Part shown: positions 8,723-17,386 of the stretch, one piece after another
How positions within the stretch are numbered: position 1 is the stretch's first letter
Layout of the letters: every line of letters starts with the position of its first letter
Origin: Mycobacterium sp. OTB74
Lineage (GTDB): Bacteria > Actinomycetota > Actinomycetes > Mycobacteriales > Mycobacteriaceae
Reading direction: 5' to 3'
NCBI RefSeq assembly: GCF_029892685.1
Contig: NZ_JARXVD010000001.1
Span: 186,001 to 250,000, forward strand
DNA: 64,000 nucleotides
The notes under the pieces: generated by a model
The model's database searches: none
What the model was told of the DNA's origin: nothing
Seen by the model: only the letters and a program-made list of their open reading frames with translations
Program-made: the position numbers and the translations under genes

Positions 8723-9768
8723 GGCTCAAACGCATCACCGTCATCGGCTTGACCGTGTTCCTGGTGTTCTCGGTTGCGGTGACCTGGATGGTGTACGCCA
8801 CCTTGCAGCGCAACGTATCTGGGCCGACAGCCAGCTATTCGGCCATCTTCACCGATGTGTCAGGTCTGGTCGAAGGTGACGACGTACGGGTGGCCGGCGT
8901 GCGGGTCGGCCGGGTCGACGGCATCGAATTGACGGGCAACAATCAGGCCAAGGTCAGCTTCCGGGTGCACAGCAACCAGACGCTCTACACAAACACGCTG
9001 GCCTCGGTGACCTACCAGAACATCATCGGTCAGCGCTATCTGGGTCTGGCGCAGGGGCCGGGGGAGCGACGCAAACTCCCTGTGGGAGCACAGATTCCCG
9101 AACAGCGCACCAATGCCTCGTTCGACATCTCGTACATGCTCAATGGTTTTGAGCCGCTGTTCACCGAACTGGATCCCAAAGAGGTGGACAACCTGACCAA
9201 CGCCATCATTCAGGCCTTCCAGGGCAACCAGGGTTCGCTGTTGACCTTGACCACTCAGGCTTCGACGCTGACCCAGACCTTGGCTGGTCCGGATGCGGCG
9301 CTGGGCGACTTGATCATCAACCTGGACAAGCTGATGGTGACCCTGGCCAAGCAGAGCACCAACCTGGAGGCCATGCTGCAGGAGAGTTCGACGTCGTTGT
9401 CCTCCTTGAACTCTCGGCGGGAGGATCTGGTCGCTTCTACCGGGTCCATCACCGCGAATGTGCAGCGGTTGTCTCAGATCGTCAACACGATCACCCCGGA
9501 TGTCCAGCAGTTCATCGAACGTGACCCAGGCTTTTTGAAATACAGCGTGACCGACGGCAGGGCGCGACTGGGCTTTGCGATGAGCAATTTGCCGTTGATG
9601 CTCAAGGGGCTCGCGCGGATAACCCAGGAAGGCAGCTACAGCAACGTTTACGCGTGCGATCTGGATTTCGCCCTGTGGCGTGGGCTGCTCAACTGGTTCC
9701 GCGCGTTCGTCATTGCCGCCACTCCGGGCAATGGCAACGAAGTGTGGCATTCGGCAGTGTGCCGATGA
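8719..9768 (+). CDS. mceB: MceB, Mce-family subunit
   Basis: A 349-aa protein with an N-terminal transmembrane anchor (about residues 8-28), MCE domain (about 38-112; EGDDVRVAGVRVGRV is the conserved glycine-containing turn) and a helical domain extending to a Cys-containing C-terminus (YACDLDF, then AVCR). The paired Cys near the end are typical of MceB-type subunits. It overlaps mceA and mceC by ATGA junctions. It is expected to be one of six different MCE subunits of a single complex. Confidence 0.93.
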   Translation: MRLKRITVIGLTVFLVFSVAVTWMVYATLQRNVSGPTASYSAIFTDVSGLVEGDDVRVAGVRVGRVDGIELTGNNQAKVSFRVHSNQTLYTNTLASVTYQNIIGQRYLGLAQGPGERRKLPVGAQIPEQRTNASFDISYMLNGFEPLFTELDPKEVDNLTNAIIQAFQGNQGSLLTLTTQASTLTQTLAGPDAALGDLIINLDKLMVTLAKQSTNLEAMLQESSTSLSSLNSRREDLVASTGSITANVQRLSQIVNTITPDVQQFIERDPGFLKYSVTDGRARLGFAMSNLPLMLKGLARITQEGSYSNVYACDLDFALWRGLLNWFRAFVIAATPGNGNEVWHSAVCR

Positions 9769-10823
9769 GCATCCTTGGCAAGCTGCGTCCTGACCAGGTG
9801 GCGGGTGGCCGAAAGCGTGTGCTGGAGGACTACAACAAGGTTCTACTCGGGGCCATCGGGTTGGTCGTCATCGTCATAGTGGTCGCGGCCGTGGTGTTGG
9901 TCAGCGTGCTCGATTTCGGCAAGAAGCAGTACACGGCCCAATTCGCCCAGGCCGCTGCAATCACGTCGGGCAATGCGGTAACCGTCGCGGGTATCCCGGT
10001 GGGCTCGGTGAAGGACGTCAAGCTTGCCGGTGACCATGTTGTGGTTACCTTCACCGCGGACAAGAAAGTCAAGCTGGGCAACGATACTCGCGCGGCGATC
10101 AAGCTCACCACCATTCTCGGTGCTCGCTATGTGGAGCTAAGGCCGGCCGGCGCCGGTCAATTACCGGGCAGCACAATCGAATTGAGCCACACAGAGGTGC
10201 CCTTCGACCTGCAGAAGACCCTCGAGGGCGCCACGCGCACGCTGGGGCCGTTGGATGCCGACCAGATCGCAGAGTCGGTTCGGGTGATGAGCGGCATCCT
10301 GCAGGGCGTGCCGGATGCATTGCCGCAGGCGCTGACGAACCTGAATTCGTTGGCCGGGGTGATCCAGTCCCGGCGTGACCAGTTGGGCACCCTCATCACC
10401 AACGCCGACACCATCGCTGCTCTGCTGCACCGGCAGAAGGCAGACTTGGGTGCGCTGGTGTTGCAGGGCAACCAGATTCTGGGTGAGATCACCAGGCGGC
10501 GGGCGGCGGTGCAGCGATTCTTCGACGGCGTCACGCTACTGGTCGACCGCGTCCACACCATCCTGGCCGACGAGCCGCAACTGGATGCACTGATCAACAA
10601 CCTGCACGAATTCGCCAAGTTGCTCGCTGATCATGACGCACTGGTACGCAGCATCCTGCAGTCCGCGCCCCTCGCGGCACGAAACATCGCCAATGCCACC
10701 GGTAGCGGCAATTCGGCTGACCTGACGCTGCCGGCCGGCGTGATGGTGGATTCCTGGATGTGCGCGATCAGTGGTCGGGCCAGGCAGTTCAACCTCGTCG
10801 AGTACTTCAAGGACTGCAAATGA
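9765..10823 (+). CDS. mceC: MceC, Mce-family subunit
   Basis: A 352-aa subunit starting at the ATG that overlaps the mceB stop (ATGA). A membrane anchor (about residues 25-46) precedes an MCE domain (about 53-128) with the ITSGNAVTVAGIPVGSV turn; a helical domain follows, with periodic Leu/Val typical of the needle-like tube of Mce complexes. The C-terminus contains MCAISGRARQFN and ends in a Cys-Lys. The gene overlaps mceD by four bases. It lacks the very long proline-rich tail sometimes seen in MceC. Confidence 0.92.
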   Translation: MSILGKLRPDQVAGGRKRVLEDYNKVLLGAIGLVVIVIVVAAVVLVSVLDFGKKQYTAQFAQAAAITSGNAVTVAGIPVGSVKDVKLAGDHVVVTFTADKKVKLGNDTRAAIKLTTILGARYVELRPAGAGQLPGSTIELSHTEVPFDLQKTLEGATRTLGPLDADQIAESVRVMSGILQGVPDALPQALTNLNSLAGVIQSRRDQLGTLITNADTIAALLHRQKADLGALVLQGNQILGEITRRRAAVQRFFDGVTLLVDRVHTILADEPQLDALINNLHEFAKLLADHDALVRSILQSAPLAARNIANATGSGNSADLTLPAGVMVDSWMCAISGRARQFNLVEYFKDCK

Positions 10824-12001
10824 GTAAGCGCGCCATGGCAATTGCCGCAGTTGCCGTCGTGGCGGCCGCGGCGGTGGTAGCCGTGGTCGCCATTGCAGTG
10901 CCGCGATTCTGGCACCGCAACATCACCGTCACGGCGCACTTCCAAGACGCGGTCGGCTTGTACAGCGGCAACGCGGTATCGGTGCTGGGCATGCAGGTCG
11001 GCAAGGTCACGAAGGTCGAATCCAAGGGAGGCTACGTCGAAGTCGTCATGGACATCGATCGCAAGGTCCCGGTGCCCGCCGATGTCACGGCTGCCACCGT
11101 TTCCGCATCAGTCCTCACCGACCGGCACATCGAGTTGACCCCGCCGTACCGCAGCGGTCCCACGTTGCGCGACGGTGATCTGATCGGGTTGGGAAACACC
11201 CGCACGCCGGTCGAATTCGACAAGACCCTATCGACGATCGACAAGCTCGGCACTGCGCTGCGAGGTGATGCCAACGGCGGCGGGCCCCTTGGTGATCTGG
11301 TGAACCTCGGCTCGCAGATCAGCTCCAACAACAGTGAACAGATCAAGTCGACGCTGGACAAACTGTCGCAGGCCCTCAAGGTCGGGGCAGACGGCGGCGC
11401 CAGAACTCAGCAGAATCTGCAGGAGATCATTCGCAGCGTCTCGGAGCTGACCGCGTCTGCCGCCGACAACGACAGCGCCATTCGCGCATTCGGTTCCAAC
11501 GTGCACCAATTGAGTGGCATCCTGGCCGATCAGAACCTGGGCACGGGGCGCACCGGCGCCAAGGCCAACGAGATGCTCAAGGAAGTCAGTGACCTGCTCG
11601 ATCGGCACCGTGACCAGCTCCGCGATGCCTTCGGCGACGCCAATACCGTCGCCAAGTCGTTGGCGGACGACAAGCGGGAGTTGCAGGAGACCCTGGACGT
11701 GTTGCCGTTGGCCCTCGACAATTTCTACAACGTGGTCGACCCCGTGGGCGGCAGCATCCGGGCGCATTTGCTGACGGACAAGATGCTGGCGAACAACACG
11801 TTGAACAAGCAACTCTGCAGCCTCATGAGTCTGAAGCAACTCGGTTGCGCGACAGGAACATTGCAGGACTACGGCCCTGACTTCGGATTGACCTCGATGA
11901 TGGACCTGATGGCCAATGGCATTGGCCCGTCGGGCCAGGGGGAACCACCCAAGCCCGGAACATCGACTGCGCCGGCCGCGACCGGGGGGCCGGGCCGATG
12001 A
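10820..12001 (+). CDS. mceD: MceD, Mce-family subunit
   Basis: A 393-aa MCE protein with an Ala/Val-rich signal-anchor (about residues 5-28), an MCE domain (about 35-110; YSGNAVSVLGMQVGKV) and a long helical domain. Two Cys near the C-terminus (LCSLMSLKQLGCATG) probably form a disulfide, as in other MceD proteins. The tail is Pro/Gly/Ala-rich. It overlaps mceC upstream and mceE downstream (ATGA). The role is as a structural subunit of the lipid-shuttling Mce complex. Confidence 0.92.
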   Translation: MSKRAMAIAAVAVVAAAAVVAVVAIAVPRFWHRNITVTAHFQDAVGLYSGNAVSVLGMQVGKVTKVESKGGYVEVVMDIDRKVPVPADVTAATVSASVLTDRHIELTPPYRSGPTLRDGDLIGLGNTRTPVEFDKTLSTIDKLGTALRGDANGGGPLGDLVNLGSQISSNNSEQIKSTLDKLSQALKVGADGGARTQQNLQEIIRSVSELTASAADNDSAIRAFGSNVHQLSGILADQNLGTGRTGAKANEMLKEVSDLLDRHRDQLRDAFGDANTVAKSLADDKRELQETLDVLPLALDNFYNVVDPVGGSIRAHLLTDKMLANNTLNKQLCSLMSLKQLGCATGTLQDYGPDFGLTSMMDLMANGIGPSGQGEPPKPGTSTAPAATGGPGR

Positions 12002-13128
12002 AGAGCAAGCTGACGTCTGCCTTGCGTGGTGCGCGCTGGGGTATTGCCCTCGGAAGTGCCCTGCTGCTCACTGGCTGTGCTACCGGACTGGACAGTGTGC
12101 CATTGCCTTCCCCGGGTTCGGGCGGGTCGACTTATGGCTTGACTGCGGTGTTCTCGGACGCGCTGAATCTGCCGTCGAAGGCGAAAGTTCGTTTGTACGG
12201 GGCGGATATCGGGGAGGTCACCTCGATCAGCGCTGACGACTTCACCGCGCACGTGCATATGCGGATTCGGCAGGATGTGCCCTTGCCGGTAGGCAGTACC
12301 GCCGAATTGCGTTCGGCCACACCGCTGGGCGACGTATTCGTGCAGATTCGTCCGCCTGCTGATCAGCCGACGGCCGATCACGCTCCGCTGCTTCGTGGCG
12401 GTGACACCATCCCGCTGGAGTCGACTGCGGCGGCGCCGACCGTCGAGGAACTGCTCAATTCGCTGGCCATGTTGGTCAATGGTGGTGCCATCCGGGCGCT
12501 GACCACCGACGTCAATGGTGCGGGCCGGGCGGTCGGCGGGCGCGGCGAGAAACTGGCCGGACTGATCTCGGAGACCAATGAGTTCCTGGCCAAGATGACC
12601 TCGCGCACAAAGCAATTGGATGCCACGCTGCGCAGCACTTCGAACATGGCAGCTGAGATCGCCGGACATCAGCAGAGCATCGACACCGCACTGTCCGCTG
12701 GTGCTCCGGCGTTGGCCGTGATCTCGGACAACACCACCCGGCTCATGGATGTGGTGGACAACGTCGCGCGGATCAGCCGGCAGCTGTCGAAGTTCCCGTC
12801 GCTGCAGGGCACAGACACCCGCAGCGTCGCGGTCGACGTGAACAATCTGTCGCAGGTCTTCAACGAGATCGCCATGGATCCGGACATCTCGCTCAATGCG
12901 TTCAATCGGTTGATCGCCGTCATGGTCAAATCCACGAATTCCACGTCGATCCACCTGGATGCGGAACTCTCGAAGATTGCGATCGGTGCCCTGCCGGACA
13001 AGAACTATGCGGGCGATCCGGGCATCCACGGACCCGACGGCACCGACTGGCATCTGCTGATCGGCAGCCTGCGGTACGAGTGGGGTCTGCTGTTGGGCCG
13101 GATCTACGGGCCGGACCGCACCCGATGA
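11998..13128 (+). CDS. mceE: MceE, lipoprotein subunit of Mce complex (LprK-like)
   Basis: A 376-aa MCE subunit with a lipoprotein signal peptide: positively charged start, hydrophobic core, then the lipobox LLTGC with the modified Cys near residue 27. The fifth mce gene characteristically encodes the lipoprotein, so this supports the assignment. The MCE domain covers about residues 40-120, followed by helical repeats and an HLLIGSLRYEWG motif near the C-terminus. ATGA overlaps join it to mceD and mceF. Confidence 0.93.
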   Translation: MKSKLTSALRGARWGIALGSALLLTGCATGLDSVPLPSPGSGGSTYGLTAVFSDALNLPSKAKVRLYGADIGEVTSISADDFTAHVHMRIRQDVPLPVGSTAELRSATPLGDVFVQIRPPADQPTADHAPLLRGGDTIPLESTAAAPTVEELLNSLAMLVNGGAIRALTTDVNGAGRAVGGRGEKLAGLISETNEFLAKMTSRTKQLDATLRSTSNMAAEIAGHQQSIDTALSAGAPALAVISDNTTRLMDVVDNVARISRQLSKFPSLQGTDTRSVAVDVNNLSQVFNEIAMDPDISLNAFNRLIAVMVKSTNSTSIHLDAELSKIAIGALPDKNYAGDPGIHGPDGTDWHLLIGSLRYEWGLLLGRIYGPDRTR

Positions 13129-14384
13129 ACGCGCTGAATGCGTTGGTGTCGTTGGTCATTCGAGTCGTCAAGGCGGTGGCCAGCCGAAAAGTGTTGCTGT
13201 CCTTGGTGGGTCTGGGTCTCACGGCTCTGGTTGCCTTCGGGTACATCGCCATCTACGGCCTGCGGTTCAACCCACTGCACCGGACCATCGCGGTTCGGAT
13301 CATGCTGCCCGAATCAGGTGGCCTGCTGACCAATCAGGACGTCACGTTGCGCGGCATCCCGATCGGCCATGTCGCGGCGGTGAACCTCACCGACCACGGT
13401 GTGGAAGCCGTCGCCTCCATCGATTCGTCGGCCCGCATCCCGGCCGACAGCCCGGTGCGGGTCTCGGGGCTGTCCGCGGCGGGGGAGCAGTACCTGGACT
13501 TTCGGCCGGACCACGGCAACGGGCCGTATCTGACCGATGGCGCGGTCATCTCGGGCAAGCAGGCGAGCATCCCGATTACCTTGCCGCACATCATCGATCA
13601 CAGCCGCGGCGCGCTTGCTCAGCTTGACGCCGACAAGCTTGGCAAGATGTTCAACGAGTTGCACGTCACCAAGGACGGGCCGCGCAAGCTTGCCGCACTC
13701 CTGGACGGGGCCACTCTGCTGGCCAACACGGTGGACTCGGTGTTGCCCGAGACCATGAGCATGATCCGCAGCACCAGGGTGGTGTTCTCCACCGTCGCCG
13801 ACGTCGGACCCGGATTGCGGGACACCACAAAGGAAGCGGCGCAGGTACTGGGCGGCGTGAACCGGATGGACGGTGGATTCCGGACCCTGGTCGACCGGGG
13901 CGAACCACAACTGGCTTCGCTGGACAACTTGATCGCCGACAACCGACAGAACGTGGTGCAGCTGCTGGGCAACCTGACCACGGTGTCGCAAATTGTCTAT
14001 GAGCGGGTTCCGGCGTTGCAATACCTGTGGCGACCTGACCGCGATCGGTACATCGACCGGTTATTCGCCCCGGTTCACGACGGTGGCATCTGGGCGCTGG
14101 CAGACATCTATCCCAGGTACCGGTGTGACTACAACCTGCCCAAGGGCGTGCCGAGTGACGCAAGTTTCCCCGAGCCGTACAAATACACCTACTGTGACAA
14201 CCAGGATCCTGCGGTGTTGGTTCGCGGCGCTCGCAACGCGCCACGGCCGCCGGGTGACGATACCGCGGGGCCACCACCGGGATATGACCCGCATGCGGTG
14301 ACCGACAAGACGCCGAATTACCCGCCTTACACCATTCAAACTCCATACGGAGGCCCGACGATGCCGGTGCCTATGCCGAACTGA
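13125..14384 (+). CDS. mceF: MceF, Mce-family subunit
   Basis: A 419-aa last subunit of the mce set. The chosen ATG overlaps the mceE stop; an in-frame extension upstream is not needed. It has a membrane anchor (about residues 22-44), an MCE domain (about 50-125; LTNQDVTLRGIPIGHV), a helical region and a C-terminal segment with paired Cys (RYRCDYN and YTYCDNQ) before a Pro-rich tail. It is followed 27 bases later by two Mce-associated genes, completing the canonical yrbE-mce-mas layout. Confidence 0.92.
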   Translation: MNALNALVSLVIRVVKAVASRKVLLSLVGLGLTALVAFGYIAIYGLRFNPLHRTIAVRIMLPESGGLLTNQDVTLRGIPIGHVAAVNLTDHGVEAVASIDSSARIPADSPVRVSGLSAAGEQYLDFRPDHGNGPYLTDGAVISGKQASIPITLPHIIDHSRGALAQLDADKLGKMFNELHVTKDGPRKLAALLDGATLLANTVDSVLPETMSMIRSTRVVFSTVADVGPGLRDTTKEAAQVLGGVNRMDGGFRTLVDRGEPQLASLDNLIADNRQNVVQLLGNLTTVSQIVYERVPALQYLWRPDRDRYIDRLFAPVHDGGIWALADIYPRYRCDYNLPKGVPSDASFPEPYKYTYCDNQDPAVLVRGARNAPRPPGDDTAGPPPGYDPHAVTDKTPNYPPYTIQTPYGGPTMPVPMPN

Positions 14385-14411
14385 CCGGGTCCACGAGATA
14401 CGCGAGATGTG

Positions 14412-15050
14412 ATGAGTAAACGAACTGCCAATGCCGATGTATTCGAGCAACTACGTGATGCCGAGACCGAGGAAGCCGAACCGACCGAACCGTCGGTCGA
14501 TCCGGACGCCACAGCCAATGACGAGTCCGACGCGACGGACGCAACTGAAGCGGCTGCGCCCGCACCGAAGCGGCGGCGGATCGGCCTGGCCGCAGTGGCA
14601 TGCGGATTGCTGTTCTCGGTGTTGGTCGGTGCCTTGGGATTCCTGGGGTGGCGCCAATATGAGCAATACCAGGTCGCCACGGCGAGCGAGGCGGCGCTGC
14701 AGGCCGCCAAGGACTACGCGGTGGTGCTGACCACGTTGGACGCCAAGAACATTGACGACAACTACCGCAAATCACTCGACGGAGCCACCGGCGAATTCAA
14801 GGATGCGTACAGCCAAGGTGCCAACCAGTTGCGGCAGGTGCTGATCGACAACAAGGCGTCCGGCACCGGCATCGTGGTCGCGGCTGCGGTGAAATCCGCA
14901 ACCCCGGACCAGGTGGAGGTGCTGTTGTTCGTCGATCAGTCGATCACCAATGCGGCCAACCCCAGCCCGCGGATCGACCGCAACCGCATCGACATGACCA
15001 TGCAGAAGTCCGGCGGTCGTTGGTTGGCCAGCAAGGTCGAAATCCTATGA
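14412..15050 (+). CDS. Mce-associated membrane protein 1
   Basis: A 212-aa protein with an acidic cytoplasmic N-terminus (residues 1-55, many Glu/Asp/Thr), one transmembrane helix (about 57-79) and an extracytoplasmic NTF2-like domain containing LDGATGEFKDAYSQGANQLRQVLIDNK, a motif shared almost word for word with the next gene. A GTG immediately upstream at 14409 is an alternative start. Its stop overlaps the next start (ATGA). These proteins are thought to stabilise Mce complexes, like OrfA-D of the mce4-type operon. Confidence 0.88.
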   Translation: MSKRTANADVFEQLRDAETEEAEPTEPSVDPDATANDESDATDATEAAAPAPKRRRIGLAAVACGLLFSVLVGALGFLGWRQYEQYQVATASEAALQAAKDYAVVLTTLDAKNIDDNYRKSLDGATGEFKDAYSQGANQLRQVLIDNKASGTGIVVAAAVKSATPDQVEVLLFVDQSITNAANPSPRIDRNRIDMTMQKSGGRWLASKVEIL

Positions 15051-15691
15051 CCACCAAGGAATCTGAGGCAACGGTCGACAGCGCGGACGTCGCTGAGGAT
15101 GGCCCTGAGGTGACCGCCGAATCGACCGCCGCCGAAGCCACCGCCGAGCCGCTCGCTGAGGAGGCCGCAGCATCAGAGCCCCGCACCTATCGGGTCCGAC
15201 GCAGCCTCTGCTGGGCGGCCGGCGCACTGGTCGTGGTGCTCGCGGCGACTGCCGCGACCCTGGGCTGGTTGGTCTTTGCGCAGCATCACCGTGACGCCGA
15301 GGAGGCTCAGGCATTGGATGCGGCGCGCGCGTACGCCATCACGCTGACCACCACAGATCAGCAGACGATCGACAAGAACTTCGCCGACGTCATCGGCGGC
15401 GCCACAGGCGAATTCAAGGACGCCTATAGCAAGGCCGCGGCGCAGATGCGAAAGATGTTGATCGACAACAAGGTAACCACCGTCGGCACCGTCATCGACG
15501 GCGCAGCCAAGGGGGTGCACGGCGACGACGTGGATGTGCTGTTGTCGGTGAAGCAGGTGGTCACCAGTTCTGTCGAGCCGCAGCCCCGGACCGACTTCAT
15601 CAGCGTGTCGATCACGATGCGCAAGGTGGACAACAGGTGGCTGGCCGCCACGGTGCTGCTGGCCGGATCGGATGGCAAGGGTGCGAAGTAG
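15047..15691 (+). CDS. Mce-associated membrane protein 2
   Basis: A 214-aa paralogue of the preceding protein: acidic Ala/Glu-rich N-terminus, a single transmembrane helix (about residues 59-81) and an extracytoplasmic domain with IGGATGEFKDAYSKAAAQMRKMLIDNK. It overlaps its neighbour by four bases, and the following secreted-protein gene overlaps its 3' end by about 20 bases. The tandem pair likely arose by duplication. Confidence 0.88.
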   Translation: MTTKESEATVDSADVAEDGPEVTAESTAAEATAEPLAEEAAASEPRTYRVRRSLCWAAGALVVVLAATAATLGWLVFAQHHRDAEEAQALDAARAYAITLTTTDQQTIDKNFADVIGGATGEFKDAYSKAAAQMRKMLIDNKVTTVGTVIDGAAKGVHGDDVDVLLSVKQVVTSSVEPQPRTDFISVSITMRKVDNRWLAATVLLAGSDGKGAK

Positions 15692-16478
15692 GGGCTTGGC
15701 CGCGATGGTCAGCACAGCCGTCGCGATCACCGGCCTGATCGGTGCGCCAAGCGCCAATGCGGCGGTCGACGGTTTCTGCACCCAACTCGGCGGAGCCTGG
15801 GACGGTTCGACCTGCACCGCGGTGATCAAGTCCCAGCGCGAGGCGGAAATGCTGCTGTCCCTGAGGCTTCCGCCGCAGCTGATGGACAATCCGACGGCCG
15901 GCCCGGTGTTGCGCGACTACTACACCCGGCTATTCAACGGCTGGCGCAACACCGGCAACACCACACCTCGCGACAGCAGCGCCACCGCCGACTACGAGAT
16001 CATTCCCGGTCCCGGCGGGGTGCAGTCGATTGTCGTGCACGAGCTCTTCGAGCCGTTCGGCATCCAAGCCAACAATGCCTTCCGATCCTTCGTGTTCGAC
16101 ATGAACTCCGGACGGCGGTTGTACCTGCCGGACTTGTTCCGGCCGGGAATCAATGCGAACCAAGCGGTTTCGGCGGCTGCGGCGCCGATTTTACCGCCGG
16201 TACTCGACGCCGCCGCGCCACCGCACACGCCGGGCACCTATCCCTTCACCGTCGAGGAGTTCCAGCCGGATAACGACGGTCCCGGCTATTCGGGCAATTA
16301 CCGCGCGTTCGCTCTGACCGGCGATTCACTGCGGCTGTACATGCCCGATCAACCCATGACGAGTGAAAACCCCAGGCCGCGTGACCGGATCACGTGGTCG
16401 ATGGATGGTGGTGTGGTGGTGGCCAATGTGCCGCTGACCTCCCTGGCCGGGCAGTTGAAGCCACAGTACGGCGGGTGA
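15672..16478 (+). CDS. secreted RsiV/DUF3298-like protein at the mce operon end
   Basis: A 268-aa protein with a cleavable signal peptide (about residues 1-29, ending SANA-A). Two Cys (CTQLGGAWDGSTC) follow shortly, and the body has features of mycobacterial RsiV-like/DUF3298 secreted proteins: a VVHELFEPFG segment, a LYLPDLFRPG segment and a C-terminal RLYMPDQP-like strand. The start overlaps the Mce-associated gene by 20 bases; the ATG gives the best signal peptide. It is probably in the mce transcript and works in the envelope. Function unknown. Confidence 0.72.
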   Translation: MARVRSRGLAAMVSTAVAITGLIGAPSANAAVDGFCTQLGGAWDGSTCTAVIKSQREAEMLLSLRLPPQLMDNPTAGPVLRDYYTRLFNGWRNTGNTTPRDSSATADYEIIPGPGGVQSIVVHELFEPFGIQANNAFRSFVFDMNSGRRLYLPDLFRPGINANQAVSAAAAPILPPVLDAAAPPHTPGTYPFTVEEFQPDNDGPGYSGNYRAFALTGDSLRLYMPDQPMTSENPRPRDRITWSMDGGVVVANVPLTSLAGQLKPQYGG

Positions 16479-16492
16479 CGCCGCCACCCGCC
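16470..16492 (+). terminator. hairpin at the end of the mce operon
   Basis: GGCGGGTG (16470-16477) and CACCCGCC (16485-16492) form an 8-bp perfect stem with a 7-base loop, overlapping the stop codon of the last gene. There is no following T run, as is common in mycobacteria. It lies between convergent genes, so it is a plausible terminator. Confidence 0.5.
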
Positions 16493-16538
16493 ACCGAGCG
16501 TCAAGTGTCTCCGGCCGCGGCCCGACTGCTGGTGGAGA

Positions 16539-16955
16539 TCAGTTGACTGACTTGGCTTTTCGCTCGAAAGCGTCACGGTCTGCTTGGGGACGCAACGGGT
16601 TCAATGCGTAGACCACGCAAAATTGCTTGCCGCCGGGATCTGCCATGATGACCCACTTCCCTGGATGATTGACGAATGAATCATCGACGACGGTCGCTCC
16701 CAACCCTTTGAGGCGTTCGACCTCTGCTTCGAGATCGTCAGTGTGGATGTCGAAGTGCACACCAGCCTGGCCCGAGTGCACGTCCTGGACCACCACACGG
16801 AAGTCATCGGAGGCGCCTTCGAGGATTTGGTAGTCGCGTACTCCGCGGGGGCGCACAGCCTCAGCAGCGAGCGCACCAGCCCAAAAGTTCGTTGTCTCCT
16901 CGTGGACGCTTGATGGAACGTCGATGATGAACGTGCTCAGGAGTATTCGGTGCAT
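16539..16955 (-). CDS. VOC/glyoxalase-family protein
   Basis: A 138-aa protein of the vicinal-oxygen-chelate superfamily with the two beta-alpha-beta modules: the second contains HFDIHTDDLEAEVERLKGLGATVVDD and then WVIMADPGGKQFCVVYAL, the classic end of glyoxalase/bleomycin-resistance-like folds. Possible metal-ligand residues (His in the VHFDIH strand and Glu/Cys near the end) are partly present, so enzymatic activity is uncertain. It converges with the mce operon. A palindrome lies 46 bases upstream of its start. Confidence 0.8.
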   Translation of the reverse strand: MHRILLSTFIIDVPSSVHEETTNFWAGALAAEAVRPRGVRDYQILEGASDDFRVVVQDVHSGQAGVHFDIHTDDLEAEVERLKGLGATVVDDSFVNHPGKWVIMADPGGKQFCVVYALNPLRPQADRDAFERKAKSVN

Positions 16956-17000
16956 TTCGGGCCTTCCCGGTCGCGGGTGTCTCAGTAATCAGTGTGAGAA

Positions 17001-17013
17001 GTTGTACGACAAC
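17001..17013. promoter_or_regulatory. palindrome GTTGT-ACG-ACAAC
   Basis: Perfect 5-bp arms with a 3-bp centre, located in the upstream region of the minus-strand VOC gene. It is a candidate operator by position and symmetry; no regulator can be assigned. Confidence 0.35.
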
Positions 17014-17227
17014 GCAGTGCTATCCGGCTCAGTGGCTAGAAGTCGCGGTGCTCGTTGGGGCAGAGCGGGGCCGGAATGCTCGACCGAGGAGGGTGTTTGC
17101 TGAAGTCGATGTTTCGGGATCGCGCAGAAACTGGGCGCGGCGAGAGATAGCGCGGGCACAGGTGATCTCCTGGATGGACTGAAGCTGCTGGGCACTTGCA
17201 TAGCAGGCGGTCCGTGGCTCGGTCAAG

Positions 17228-17241
17228 GATTCGTGCGAATC
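17228..17241. promoter_or_regulatory. palindrome GATTCG-TG-CGAATC
   Basis: Perfect 6-bp arms around a 2-bp centre, upstream of the SDR gene at 17387. It is compact like operators of TetR or MarR regulators. Regulator unknown. Confidence 0.4.
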
Positions 17242-17386
17242 GGAGGTAAAGATCCGTCCGATGGACACCGTGCTCTGGTTGGCGTTCTGGGTTCTGTTCG
17301 ACGGCTGTTGTGAAAACACTGGACGCAGATCGTCGTCCAGGTAGTAGTGTCGCGAACCAGTTCGGGGCGCAGCGAAGGGAAAAGTC

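Larger units (their letters stand above)
16956..17386. other. 431-bp intergenic region with two palindromes
   Basis: No convincing gene is present; short open frames here have atypical composition. Two perfect palindromes stand out: GTTGTACGACAAC at 17001-17013 (46 bp upstream of the VOC gene) and GATTCGTGCGAATC at 17228-17241 (about 146 bp before the SDR gene). Both could be regulator sites for the divergent genes. Confidence 0.5.
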
